From Hymenoscyphus infarciens (lineage: Eukaryota > Ascomycota > Leotiomycetes > Helotiales > Helotiaceae), in contig LLCB01000202.1 of NCBI GenBank assembly GCA_001414345.1, positions 45,411 through 109,410 of the forward strand: a stretch of DNA of 64,000 bases, read 5' to 3'. Made by a program: the position numbers and the translations under genes. Positions 33,179-44,649 of the stretch are shown here, piece by piece (the first letter of the stretch is position 1; every line of letters begins with the position of its first letter). A model generated the notes under the pieces. The model saw nothing but the letters and a program-made list of their open reading frames with translations. It had not been told where the DNA came from and did not search any database.

Positions 33179-35380
33179 TTACTCCCCTCGTCCCTTGTGG
33201 CTGCCCATTCGTTCAATACCGGCCATTAGCCCACCGCTTCTGTGTCCCAGCCCACTTCCACTCCTAGCTGGAGCTGGCATACCGAAGCCTCCTCTTCCGA
33301 TCCGGCTTTCTCCACCCGAACTTGGAGGCTTAGATGGGGCGCGAAGACCGGGTGTCCTCGAAATACTGCCCCTCAAGTTCTCGGCATTGGATTGGCGTTT
33401 TGCAGTGGGCGAGGTGACGGTAGGTTGGTTGTTCATCTTTTCGGCAAGCATTTCGTCGAAGGATGCCAGTACGGGAAGCATTTCCTCAACAGTTTGTACC
33501 AATTTGTTCTTCTCAACCCTCTCCTCTTCCAACAACTGGCGAAGTTCCGAGTTGTCATGCTTGACGCTCTGAATGACCTGACCCAAACCCTCCAATTCGG
33601 CTTCCATTTCTATGACTCTGGCATCTCTGGCGGCATGCTTTTCAAGCTCTTCGGCGGCTAGTGTAGCACTCTTTGGGTCGACTTTGGTCATTGTCGCATC
33701 GCGTCTAATTTCTTCATTCTCCCTGGTGAGATCTTCAACTTGGTTCTCGAGTTCTGTGACCTTCTTATCCCATCGTCGTTCGTAACTCTTCTTCAATGCG
33801 GCCACCTTGGTCTCGTGTTTATCCTTGTACAATGTGTGAAGCTCTCTCGAGACCTTTTCAACAGCAATCTCGACAGCGCGACCGTCGCAACTACACTCGC
33901 CAGACTTGGACTTGGGAGAATCTGAAACGGGTGTCTTTCCAGCTCTCATCGCAGCCAGCTTACTTTCGGCTTCCTGAGCCATGACTTCAGCAGCCTCTCT
34001 CCTTCTTTCCGTCTCCTCGAGCCTTCCCTCAAGCTCATCCCGTTCCCGTTCTCCGTGTAAGATCTCCTCTTTGACATTTCGCAAGACCGCCTCCATTTCT
34101 CGACCTCTTTTCTCCCATTCCTCTTTTTCTGCCGCCAGCTGCTCTTTCGAGTCTCGTTCTTCCCGGACCTGTTCCATACTCTCTCCGACTCTTTTTTCCG
34201 CGTCACCCACCGCCGTTTTTAGTGAATTGACTTCCGCTTCTTTTCCACTCAAAGAGGCCTTTAGGCTACTAATTTCGGAAAGGAAACCCGATTTCAAACT
34301 CTCTAGCTCCCTTGGTGTAATGGACGGCATACTTCTTGGGGTCGGAGCAGGTGGGATATCGAAGTCAAGTAGGTTGGACATAGTGTGTCGATTTACCGCA
34401 GGAGTTGATGGCCAGCCTGAAGTCATGTCTGGCATTGTATTATGTTTTGATGGAGAGTGCCTGCCATTTTTGTTTGGAGATTGGCGACTACGACCCGAAA
34501 AGTTGTTGAACTGTTCAGTGAAATCCAGCAAGTTCTCCGTATTTCCATCATCCCGAGAATATTGTTCGTAATTATGCGCGCGAGGTGTTGGGGACGGCGA
34601 ATAGCTCATTGGACGACGAGCTTTCGCAGGAGTATGAGCGTTCAATGGATTACGTCTCGGGGTAGGTTGCAGAGCTGATAGCCTCGATGGAGTGTGTCCA
34701 AGTTTCGCAAAAGATGTCATATCTGGGATAGCAGAGAAATCGCTGAAGGTGCTGACCATTGTATCATCCATGCTGTGCTCGTCATATGAGTCCGCTCGTT
34801 CACGCTCCATCTGTGTGTGGGATCCTTCAGCATGCAACGACTCATTCTCACTGTCTCCATCTTCCAATATTGCGATCGCCTTCGTAAGACCCTCGTTGTT
34901 TCGGAGAACATCATCAATACTCAATGTTGTCTCGACTGGAGCGACCTGCTTCTCGTTCTCGGGCAGTGGCCGAGGTGGCGGCGCAGAAATTGAGGGTTTG
35001 ACTGGGAATCTCTTATCAGACATCTTTCGTGGGCTCTTGAGAGAATCCGAGGCCTTCCTAGGCGATGAGGGATTGGAAGTGGGCGATGCTCGGCTTTTGA
35101 GCAGCCTTAGAGGAGACATAGGCTCGCGCTCAACAGGGCTTGTAGTTGCCAATCGCAATGATGTTAATTTGTTTGGTGAAAGGTTTTCGAGATCTGCCGA
35201 ATCCCCAACGTTTGCGATGAAGGGGGAGCTTGGAGGGCCAACGGAGCCATCGCTATCATTGGTATTGGTATTGGCCAGAGTATTGGCCTGCGTTGTGTAG
35301 CCGACAACCTCGTAATCGTCGTCGCGCGAGGTTTTTGCGTTGAGAGCCATGACACTGGATTCAGAGAGCGGCCTTGCCAT
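33179..35380 (-). CDS. spindle pole body-associated coiled-coil protein (Cut12-like)
   Basis: 733 aa, single exon, ATG 35380. The N-terminal half is disordered, Ser/Pro-rich, with many SP/TP sites (SPLRLL, SPRKAS, SPRKMS, TPRRNP, SPSPTPR), suiting cyclin-dependent kinase control, plus the segment TFSDFSAIPDMTSFAKLG. Residues ~355-500 and ~520-650 are long coiled coils. The junction holds CSCDGRAVEIAVEKVSRELH and LYKDKHETKVAALKKSYERR, which I associate with the Pfam Cut12 region of fungal spindle-pole proteins. The C-terminus is basic and Gly/Ser/Arg-rich (RIGRGGFGMP). Cut12 helps build the bipolar spindle and activate Plo1/Cdc25 signalling in fission yeast. The assignment is from memory of that region. 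A generic cytoskeletal coiled-coil protein is the alternative. Confidence 0.65.
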   Translation of the reverse strand: MARPLSESSVMALNAKTSRDDDYEVVGYTTQANTLANTNTNDSDGSVGPPSSPFIANVGDSADLENLSPNKLTSLRLATTSPVEREPMSPLRLLKSRASPTSNPSSPRKASDSLKSPRKMSDKRFPVKPSISAPPPRPLPENEKQVAPVETTLSIDDVLRNNEGLTKAIAILEDGDSENESLHAEGSHTQMERERADSYDEHSMDDTMVSTFSDFSAIPDMTSFAKLGHTPSRLSALQPTPRRNPLNAHTPAKARRPMSYSPSPTPRAHNYEQYSRDDGNTENLLDFTEQFNNFSGRSRQSPNKNGRHSPSKHNTMPDMTSGWPSTPAVNRHTMSNLLDFDIPPAPTPRSMPSITPRELESLKSGFLSEISSLKASLSGKEAEVNSLKTAVGDAEKRVGESMEQVREERDSKEQLAAEKEEWEKRGREMEAVLRNVKEEILHGERERDELEGRLEETERRREAAEVMAQEAESKLAAMRAGKTPVSDSPKSKSGECSCDGRAVEIAVEKVSRELHTLYKDKHETKVAALKKSYERRWDKKVTELENQVEDLTRENEEIRRDATMTKVDPKSATLAAEELEKHAARDARVIEMEAELEGLGQVIQSVKHDNSELRQLLEEERVEKNKLVQTVEEMLPVLASFDEMLAEKMNNQPTVTSPTAKRQSNAENLRGSISRTPGLRAPSKPPSSGGESRIGRGGFGMPAPARSGSGLGHRSGGLMAGIERMGSHKGRGE

Positions 35381-36028
35381 TCCAAGCGTAGGTGATCTGT
35401 GGGGCAGCGCAAGTGTAAAGATTTTTCCGATCTCCCTTTATAGATGCAGTGCAGTAAAAGTAGCGACTCGATTGATAGGCAATCGTGGTTGGTTTCCTAG
35501 TTGAGGTGCGAGATGTGAGATGCGAGGTGTTTGTTGGTAGGGAGCTTGGAAGCAACTTTTGGTTTGTTTACAGGCCGCGGCGTCTTAGTTTCCGCCAGCA
35601 ACGCTTCACGTGCTGGTGACGATAAAAGCGGCAAGTACAAGTATACCTTACCTTACACCCTCTCATCGTTTCTACTCAATACCTTAACCCGGACAATGGA
35701 ACTGCTTAATGTTTGAGATTGTGCCAAGCACTTAAGAATGTTTTAAATTACCCAAAGAAGTTGAGACAGTGAGCTATTTATGGCCTGCTGCTTTTATTGT
35801 CATTGTGATATCTGAATCTAATCAAAATAAAATAGTTCAAAAGTATGCATTGAAACTCAGGCATTTTCATAATCTCATTATTCATCAAGTACCTACAAAT
35901 GCCCATGCCATGCCTCCATGCTAAACTCCTTAACCATGCATCAGTCCCAACCCAACCTACTGTAGCCATGCCATCCGTGCAGTACAGTAACCCGCATTGG
36001 CCACACATCGATGAGACTTGAAAATACA
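35381..36028. other. promoter of the Cut12-like gene and 3' flank of the BRCT gene
   Basis: No coding frame. Short inverted and repeated motifs only. Confidence 0.5.
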
Positions 36029-36936
36029 CTATGAGGTTTTCATGACCCCTGATGATTTCTCGGGACCTGAATTGGTCTTGAATAATCCATATACGCTCTG
36101 CTGTCCCTTTGCTGCAACTTTGAGGTTTGAATATTGGGTTTCTGGCAACCTTCTTTCAGCCTTCAGACTATCGAGGACCCTTATGGTTGCGTTAGTTGGG
36201 GCACTAAAGGTATGTAGGCCTCACTTACCATTCCACGCCAACAAATTTGATCCCACACCCACCAATCCTCTTGATCTCTTTCTCAATTTTGGTCCCGGAA
36301 AGTCCTCCGCCAGCGCCAGTCTGGATTCCAGATGGACGACCAAGTATAACATGAGTGACATGTTTTCTTCCCAGATGAAGAGAAACCTTTGCTCCATTTT
36401 CCGCGAGAACATGCTTGAGTTTGTGATCAGATATGATCGGATGCGTGCTGCCATTGATGTATATGACCAGTCCTTCAAAAACCAGCTTGGTTTTATTCAC
36501 TTTCTCCTCTTCTTTCAAGTCATCCTCTTTCTTTCTCTGGGCCATCAATTTTTCCTCTCCGCTTAACGAGGCTACCAAGAATCAGCACATTGCTAGTACA
36601 TCTCCTCTCGAACATACCGGTTCCTTGCATGCCCCCAACAGTTAGCATATCCTTAACGCTGAGCTTTGCCCTTTGTCTAACATCTTTTGGTATCAGAGCC
36701 TGAGCCTTTTCATCCCAGTCTTCTGACCCGGCACCAACAGTATCAGAGATTCGTTTCCCACCCGAATTTCCTCCCTTGAATTGATATGACAACTTCGTAT
36801 TCCTTGATTGCCGCCATCCCGTTGAAGCCCCCAATTTATTCTCAGCTCTTTGGTGCCCAGTAGAAGAAGAATTCCACGCATCGAAATAGGAACCAAACTT
36901 CGGTTTGGCTGCGGTATTTGGTTTGGATGGAGGCAT
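36029..36936 (-). CDS. small BRCT-domain protein, REV1-like BRCT
   Basis: Three exons on the minus strand: 36936-36618, 36571-36229 and 36179-36029, giving 270 aa. Introns are short (46 and 49 bp), and the second has a CTAAC branch site. Residues ~1-105 are basic with PKFGSYFDAWNSSS and RNTKLSYQFKGG, then coiled KLMAQRKKEDDLKEEEKV. The BRCT domain follows: KLVFEGLVIYINGSTHP, LKHVLAENGAKVSLHLGRKH, VTHVILGRP, IKFVGVEW and, across the last intron, VLDSLKAERRLPETQYSNLK. It resembles the BRCT of REV1 (IYINGYT...VxPEWIVESI), but no polymerase domain follows, so it is a stand-alone BRCT protein. Likely a nuclear phosphopeptide- or DNA-end-binding factor in repair. The GTG codon upstream (37227) extends the frame but lacks ATG. 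Confidence 0.8.
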
Positions 36937-37859
36937 TGCGCGACGCTGGGGGTGGTGGTGGTCGGTCGCAGAATAGTGCCACCAGACTGGCTGGCTTTCT
37001 AGTTTATCGAGAAGGCGTGGCGCGCATATTTCAATGGGATATGCCAGTTTAGGTATTGAAATGTGGTTCAACACTGCGGATTTTTGTGTCTTTCTGGCAG
37101 GTGGTGGGGGTGAAGCGCGTGTTGGGACAGTGATGGAGAAAGTTCGAGGCACGCTTTGATGCCAAGTCAGGTGACTCCCTAAACGGGAAGGAGCTTGTTT
37201 TTGCCCAAGAATCTCTCGGTTGCACACGAATCTTTGGAAACACCAACACTAACACCAACAACCCAATTTACCATACCCAAACACACTACCTCGTTTACGA
37301 TATTGATCTCACCTCACCTCACCGCATAGGGGCAAGGGGACTGGGTTCTGTCCGGAAGCGAGTGGCTTGGAGGATTGGTGGCCTGAATTGCATCTTTCTG
37401 GTTGCGAAGGATTTGGAACCTGGCTGTCGCTCCACCCTCACTCCACGAGGGACCAGGAATTGTTCACCTACGAAGCATGTCTATCTATGGACGTTCCCTC
37501 GCCCCCCACCATCCATGGCTCGATCCTCTCGGCCAACCTCAAGACGTTCGATATTTCCATTTTCAGCACAACGAACCGCCCCTACTTTTAACCTCGTCAT
37601 CCGATATCCTCTCCGTGCCCTCTTTTTGTCTCCCGCGCCATTTTCCTGTTCCAGTCTCGCCAGTCAATAATCAGTCCCTCCAACAAATAGAAGCAACCTT
37701 TGACTTGGTCGTTACACTTGTCTGAGTCTTACAACAGAGGCATCAAATGCACACATGCAAGCACCCGCTCTCTGCAGACCACCAGTTTTACTGCACAATC
37801 GTTGTCAGATCTGCTTGAATCGAGCTTTATTCACGCAAGTATGTCGTGCGTGAGAGTCG

Positions 37860-38126
37860 ATGCTCAACCTTCGGAGTATCTGCAGCAGATTGGCTGCGCA
37901 GTCAACTGCCCATCTTGCTCCACTCACACGCGAAGACCAAGCAAAATGGAGATACCTGCTGTCGTCCCCTTCTCCTGATCTTCCACCCTCCACATTACCC
38001 TTCGTAGAGGTGGTACATGTTTTTAATATCGATGCTATGCAGCCGCAATATAAAGCTGAGCCGTTTTTGCATCTTTTGGGACACGAGGGTTTCACGATTT
38101 CGTCAACGGCCTGGAGAGCATCATGC
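37860..38126 (+). CDS. possible small ORF, hypothetical
   Basis: 89 codons from ATG 37860 with a rather protein-like composition: LNLRSICSRLAAQSTAHLAP then WRYLLSSPSPDLPPSTLPF and QYKAEPFLHLLGHEGF. It might be one exon of a longer gene, because another frame just after 38078 also reads well (LKLERAMEKRCLRKREYPRP). No family recognised and no clear splice pair was found, so it is weakly supported. Confidence 0.25.
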
Positions 38127-41100
38127 TGAGAAGTACTCATGTGATGGTCACGAGAATGGACAAACTGAAATTAGAACGAGCGATGGAAAAAAGATGCCTC
38201 CGAAAACGGGAGTATCCGCGACCATACGAGTACTGCCCTCCCCGCTGAAAGCAGACGGCAACGGGGTTCAGGATTACGCTCCTCAGAGGCATGGGGAAGG
38301 ATTGAGGCTATATCCGACCTGCAAGGAAGAGGTGGAAAGAAGTAGAAAGGGCTGCAGCACACACGTTTTCGATGGGCAAGTTTGTCGAATCCTTCAGCGC
38401 CCGGCTCCAACACATACCGATACCTCCTGGGAGGAAGGGCTCGAACATCTACAGTAAAGAGTACGAAATAAGGAGATACGGCCTATCTCTTTCAACCGGC
38501 CATCGGATCAGAAAGACGGAATTACCTAATATTCGGCAGAGGTTATTGTTGAATGAACGGGTCCCAGAAATGGCCTAGTGTATGCCTGTGGATGTTGATT
38601 ATTTGATCTAAGTCTTGTGCCGTCTGACGAGTGACGGGGTCTGCCCTCGAAGCTTTGGGGGTTCTCGCCGCGGAAGAAGGACGAATTGGGGAAGACGGAT
38701 TAATGTGAGCGAACGGCGGTGAAGGGACGCTAAGGAAAAAATCGACTTCAAAATCAGCCACCATTCGGAAAACAGGTTGGTTGCGGGAATAGAAATTAAA
38801 CGCGACCGCTGAATGGCTCGGCCACGGCGAAGGGGTTCATTGTTGGTTGCCCGGAACGCTTTCTGCAGTCTTCTGGCACCGGTAAACTGGCTGGTAGCTA
38901 TTGATGCTACCCCATACTACGGAGTTTGATTGTCAGAAATGAGAGACAGAGATCTAGAGAAGGCTGCGCTGAGATGTCGTGCGTTTAGGGAGGGGTAAAG
39001 CAGGGCAGTGTGGTTGGCTCTGTATGAAGGACGCCACCATGTCATAACAACCAGTGCAGGATGTGCATCATCCTGGTTGCAAGAGACGGACCGTTATCCG
39101 CGTTGCATCTCACGATTTACTTTTGATCCGCCCTACAGAGGGCTTCGTACGGTTGTCAATCCTCGCCCGGCACATCCGCTAAGACCAATTGATCGAGTCC
39201 ATCAGATGTCAGATCGTAGTGAGCATCCAGATCACATCTTCGTTTTCCTGAGAGCATTTGGATCAGGGGCAGGTTGCGGTGCCAGATCGGAGGGACTTTT
39301 CAGACTTTTCAAACTTCATTTCCAGACAGCCAGCCCAGCCTCCCCGAGCAGCATGTCGCAATCCGCGCTGTCCACCGGGTGTGTTCGGCCATGAGATGCA
39401 AGAACATGCGAGGCTACCAGTTTTTTGCAGGCGAGGGTGGTGAGAGGGAAGTGGAGCGAATGTGGTGTGGCCAGTTCCTGGTGGGGGACTTTGTGGGACA
39501 GGTTCTGGCTGCTGCACTGCGTTTATAAAAAGCTTGGCGCCTACAGGCTAAACTCTGCTCGCCTCTCGCCTCTCGCCTCCTCTCAATCAACATCCTAGAC
39601 GCCATCCACCAAGCGTCCGCTGGCACTTCTCCACCACACCACCACACCTCCACCAGTCTCGGTAGCGGGGTGTGCTGAGGACTGCTCGACGTGGTCATGG
39701 TTGATTGGGGTAACCCGCTGGAGGAGCCCGCGAACATGGCCTTGATCGACATTGGCAGCAAGGCTCTTCTGAGCCTCTGATAAGCTGATAGGACAGACTC
39801 GCAAGACGTTTATCCAACCAGTCCAGCACGCAAGTCGACATCATCGTGGTTCCACGTTGCACAGTTCGAACAATGTTACGGTTGTCTAGCTCCCCTCTCC
39901 AAATTCTCGCCCGCAACAGCTAGCACGTCGCACAGGATCGGGATGTTCTCACCTCTTTTGATCTCTCGCTCGCTTTAGGCCGTCCTTGATAAGCGCATGA
40001 AACAGGCTAAGAAGCTCTTACCCCAGCCCCTCCTCGAACAAGGTATCCTGGCTCCGCACGCCCCGATAATTGGCTCTGCCTGCTGCGCGTAGCCGCTGCA
40101 CTGCATATGCAAATGCAAGTGCGTGCTCTGGCGCACAGGCAGGGCCACATGTCTCTGGATGGAGCTGCAGGGACGCTGCCGGGAGTGGGAAAAAGGACAG
40201 GAAACTACGGTGGCCCGTACCAGGGGTTTGAAGCGGTGAGCTTGAGCTTGCAAACATACGTGGGTCATTTATTACCAATGGTCCTTCAGATGTTGTAAGA
40301 CAGCTTGACTCGTGGTCAACATGTCTTTGATGGAGACGCCCCAGGTGGTGTCATTAGGATTTTTTTTTCATACCGGATCAACAGCTGGAAGTTCCGAGTA
40401 ACATTTTTACTGAGGAAGCGAGTCGCAGATGACATGCCACTGAGATCCGATCTGGGATCACGAGCTTCAGTGGAGAAAGAGCTCAAATCTACCAATCAGG
40501 ACTCAGGTCCCCTTTGCCGTCACTTCATCACTCAATGACTTGTCAACATTCGATGAACATGACTAGACGATTCAGAAATGTTCCTTGCTTTGTGGCGAAG
40601 TGAATGGCGTTGATTTCGTCAGCCGTTTTGCAGTTTTAAAACAAGGGATGTGTGACATCGAGATTTTCATTTGGCGGAACGAAGTCCAGTCCTCGAGATT
40701 CTGAATCAAAGGAAATCAAGGGATATTGACCAGCGTTTGAGATGCTTCAAATTGGGAGATATTGGATTTTCATTAGACCAGTCCAATGCTTCGCTGTTCA
40801 TCGAGACCACGAACTCGAATCAAACAAATCAATCCTTGGACTTCATTTTCCCGGAATTTGTGCCAGGTGTCATCTTATTGGCCGATACACCATTTTATCT
40901 GACCTCAGAGGATGTCCATTTTCTTTCAAGAAATGCCGATCTGGGAGTTACACAAATTCACTCCCTGTCTGTAGACAGTTCCATTCAGAAAGCAGGGGGA
41001 AAAATGGCACATTTCTTACAATTCGCCATGAAGCTTTCAATACAACTATTCCATCAACTAAACTTCCATCTACCTTCTCTGCAAAGGCATGTATCTTCCC

Positions 41101-43444
41101 TCCGTGGCTGATTCAAACGATGCCAATGTTGGAACTTGGAGCAAAAATAGTCCATGCCCTTTGGACGGAGCCCTGCATTCGCCGGTGGCTCCCACATTTG
41201 CATGGAGTATGTTGCCTGCAAAGCACGAAGCCTGTCATTGCAGACAGAGTCTTGAAGAGCCAATGAGGACCTGCAAGTTCTTGGAGGTTCGATAAACCAG
41301 TCAGTCCACGAACGGGAGAACCAAAATTAAGCGAATTTTAATTGAGGTCGAAGGAGAGCTGCAAGTTGAAATTGATAGCGAGTACGAAGTGCTGCCTTAT
41401 GAAGAAGTTATTGTTTTAGTTAGATGCTGGACGATTTCCAACTAGGTTTCCAAGAACGGCTCTTGTCCCCATGAACCAGTCCCAACGAGAACGAGACCGG
41501 CATGACATATGTCTGTTCAGCCTGGCTGCCTTTCCGCTCAAGCCTGAGTGCATCACCAACTGCACTTCATCTACATCCCAATACTTGTTTCTTTGGATCA
41601 CCAAAGCTTCATCTAGACCGCATACCACTCTTTCTGCACAGCGCGGCAAGATGAAGTCAATCGGAGAATTCTTCTCCGCTATTGACAGCTATTGTCCGAC
41701 TGTGCTCTGTGCGTTCCCTCATTTCAGGCTTGATCGCTCCGTAGTTACTGCAGCTCTGTTGCATATGCATTGCGCTGCTCTGCAGCAAGCACACGGGGCG
41801 TTTCCTCTCACTTCCGCCCTAGCATTTTGGTATGGGAAATGCATACAACCCAGGGACAATTTTTGACGACAGAGCATCTATCAATAGAGTAATTGGGTAG
41901 TATGGCACGTCCAATTCGATGACGACCGTCTGATCACCACACTTGACGGGACGATGGAGTTGCCGTGGAATCGTCCAGTGCCGACGAAACGTTGAAGATT
42001 CAAGATTGCCGGGGGTTACAGGATGCAGTACAGCGGCGTTGGGGGTAGAGAGTGGTGATTTCCCTCGACCCAACGGGTGACTGTGTGAAGCTGTTCACCA
42101 CAACGTGGTGCTTAATCACCGAACTGCATACCAAGGCAATGGCACGTATTCAAGATGATCTGTAGGGGGGTTGGAAAAGAGAGGAAATCGGATCCTAATG
42201 ATGGATATGTAAGTGAATCTCTCTCGCAATCGACGCCAGGCTTGATAGAGCTTGGATCCGCGCTGGCTAGAACGCAGATGCAGGCTTCGTTGCCTCTTTG
42301 CGGGCGTCCCTCTCTTCCATGGCCAGTGCTTGAAGTGCTTGCAGGTGGCCCACGCTTGACACTCTCGTCCAAGCTCCTCCATCATCCAGATTCGCGGTCC
42401 ACGGACCAAAATGCAGACCATAGCGTAGCCAAATCGCCGTACATTGCACGTGCAGGTACTGTACTGTACCAAGCAGATCTCCAAGGTCGGTGTTTCCTTT
42501 CCCCCACGCGGTGCTGCCAGAAGTTTCAGACGCACTCGGTGACAGAAACACAACAGAATTCAAGTCACCACACGAGTTCAACTTTCATCCTTCAAGCCGC
42601 TCTTTTGGTGGAGACTCCGAGACTCGATGATTGACGTTGGGAAGTTGAGAGTGGATATTTCACCGAAGCGTGAACCGTGGATCTCGAGGTTGAGCTTGCT
42701 TGCTTCAAGATCCAATGGATTGCGGGCTAACGCCACGAGAAATGAAGGCGCCAGCAACAACAACAGCGCGCCGTACAGAGGAACAGTGGGCACCACTAAA
42801 TTTCCGGCTGCTTTAAGAACGAAGGCTCTTCTCACCGTCGAATTTACAGATTCCCACGGCCAGAGTCACGGTAACCCATAGCGTCAAGCCGGACATAAAG
42901 ACAGTTCAGTCGTCCTGGTAGTGTCTACTGATAGGCCGTTATCAAGACAAGACTTCGCAGGCCTCATTGTGCCGCAGTTGATCCTCTTCGCTGGCGACCA
43001 CAACCACAACCACAACCACCTGCCCTAGACAGAGACCTCGCCATCGCCATTGATTGCCGGAAAAGAGCAGATGGAGGACCTCGGCCGGTAGGGAGTTTCT
43101 CTCATGATTTACTTTCATCATCTTCTCCCTCTTCCACGATCCTCCGAGTTTCAAAACACCCGGCCAACTCTTTTTCTCTCGAATCCCGTCTCTTCTCGGA
43201 CTTCGCGACCCTCTTTCCCTGGCTCATGGCCGGACCATCCAGAATCGGATTCTTTTTCACTACGACGTGCTGGCTTCCCTGTCGCGTTCCCCTGCTGGTC
43301 TGGCCTGCCCCGGTTGTTTTCATAGTGATCCAGTGCGAACAGTTCGTTTAACCCCGGCAACACTGGAGCGCAGGGAGATGCTAGCGCAAACAAGGGGCAA
43401 GAATTGGCGCGAGTGCTGGCCTGTCTTGTTGCGTATGGATGGTG

Positions 43445-43485
43445 TGTCCATGTCCATGTCCATGTCCATGTCCATGTCCATGTCA
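43445..43485 (+). repeat. hexamer minisatellite (GTCCAT)n
   Basis: Six to seven perfect copies of GTCCAT. In different frames it would encode Ser-Met or Asp-Met repeats, but no gene is supported here. Confidence 0.9.
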
Positions 43486-44649
43486 AGGCTCCAAGTGGAC
43501 CTCGGAAAATCGGCGTGGGAGCGAGCTTGGCGAACTAGAGACAAACTTCGTGAAGCTTTATTGTGATATGCCCACGCCGAAGACGTGATAAATAATGGAG
43601 GGAGTTGGGGATTCCCTGCCATTTCGTTTTCCATTTCCACTGCTCCCGTCGGCGTCAGATAGAGAAGTCCATGGCGATAAGGTCCCCAGAATGTTACCTC
43701 GAGGGCTCTGAGCTCCATTTTCAGCGTGTTTGTTTATAGCACCTCGACACAGACCACTCTGTTTGCTCCTAATGCTTACGGAACAGCGCTTCTGTTTCTG
43801 TTGCTGCTGTTTCGATGCAGCTTCTCCGTTGCTTCTATTTCTCTCGCTTCTCTGCTTCTCTGCTTCTCTGCTTCTATGATGATGCTAGTTTTGGGACAGT
43901 ACGTAGGGCCGCGATTCAATGTATGTAAGCCTGGCAGTGGACCTAATTCAAATCTTTGCGGTACGGAGCAGACGTAGACACGGGCTTCTCCAGCACTATG
44001 ACCACTGTAAGCTGTTAACCCCTCAGCCTCTGTGCTCTGTGCAAGTTACGGGGGTTACCTAGGTACCTTTGGAAAGAGCACCCCTTTCCCCGCCCTTGCA
44101 CAAGCTCGAGCACCAACCAGCTGCCCACGAGGAATCTGGTACAGACTCACACAGAAGAGTTTGCCTCGGAGAGCGCTTGTTTTAATTAGAAATGATACGA
44201 GTATTTATCAATTGGTTATTTCAATGAACATGAGATTGTTCCGTACATGGACTACATGAGCAATGAAATCAGACATAAAGTGCCTCTTTTCCCGGATTGA
44301 GAATAGCTAGACGAATTGGGTAACAATCCCAATCTTTAACACTCACCTTTAACCCTGCTTCTCGGTCCAGATTGGTAATGGAGACTGTTGAAGGCCGTTT
44401 TCAACTCCGCCAACAGGTGATTGATTGATCCGTCCAGCCTTCACTTATTTTCGTCGTCTTAGTGTCTGCTATCGTTGTCTTCCTAATCGATTAGCGGCGC
44501 AGCGTCTATCGGACGTCCAGCTCCACCGTCCAGCCTTCTCCCGTTGCTTTCTCCTAGGCCCCTTCCCCTTGCCCCCCGGGCGGCCTTCAAGGTTCCCTCA
44601 AATATCCTCGCTAGTCGTTAGCGTCGCTCGGCCCACACCCCCGCTCATG

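Larger units (their letters stand above)
36937..44649. other. 7.7-kb region without recognisable genes upstream of StuA
   Basis: Normal GC content and many overlapping short frames on both strands, none with a family signature. The most protein-like are 37860-38126 (+; contains RLAAQSTAHLAPLTREDQAK and FVEVVHVFNIDAMQPQYK), a following frame near 38078-38253 (+; MVTRMDKLKLERAMEKR), and 40671-41108 (+, TTG start). None can be confirmed. The region is neither RIP-mutated nor AT-rich, unlike the transposon zones, so it is more likely regulatory or non-coding-RNA territory for the developmental regulator downstream. Confidence 0.5.

Noticed and set aside
33981..35300. Plus-strand frames up to 202 codons opposite the Cut12-like gene
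   Set aside because: Antisense shadows of a Glu/Arg/Ser-rich coding sequence, with no protein landmarks.
36018..36566. Plus-strand frame of 182 codons over the BRCT gene
   Set aside because: The minus-strand model with three exons and a BRCT domain explains the sequence.
40671..41266. Two overlapping plus-strand frames of 146 and 174 codons
   Set aside because: The first has only a TTG start, both lack known motifs, and they overlap each other in different frames.
43267..43718. Frames with Ser-Met or Asp-Met repeats
   Set aside because: Produced by the GTCCAT minisatellite in opposite strands; no other coding evidence.
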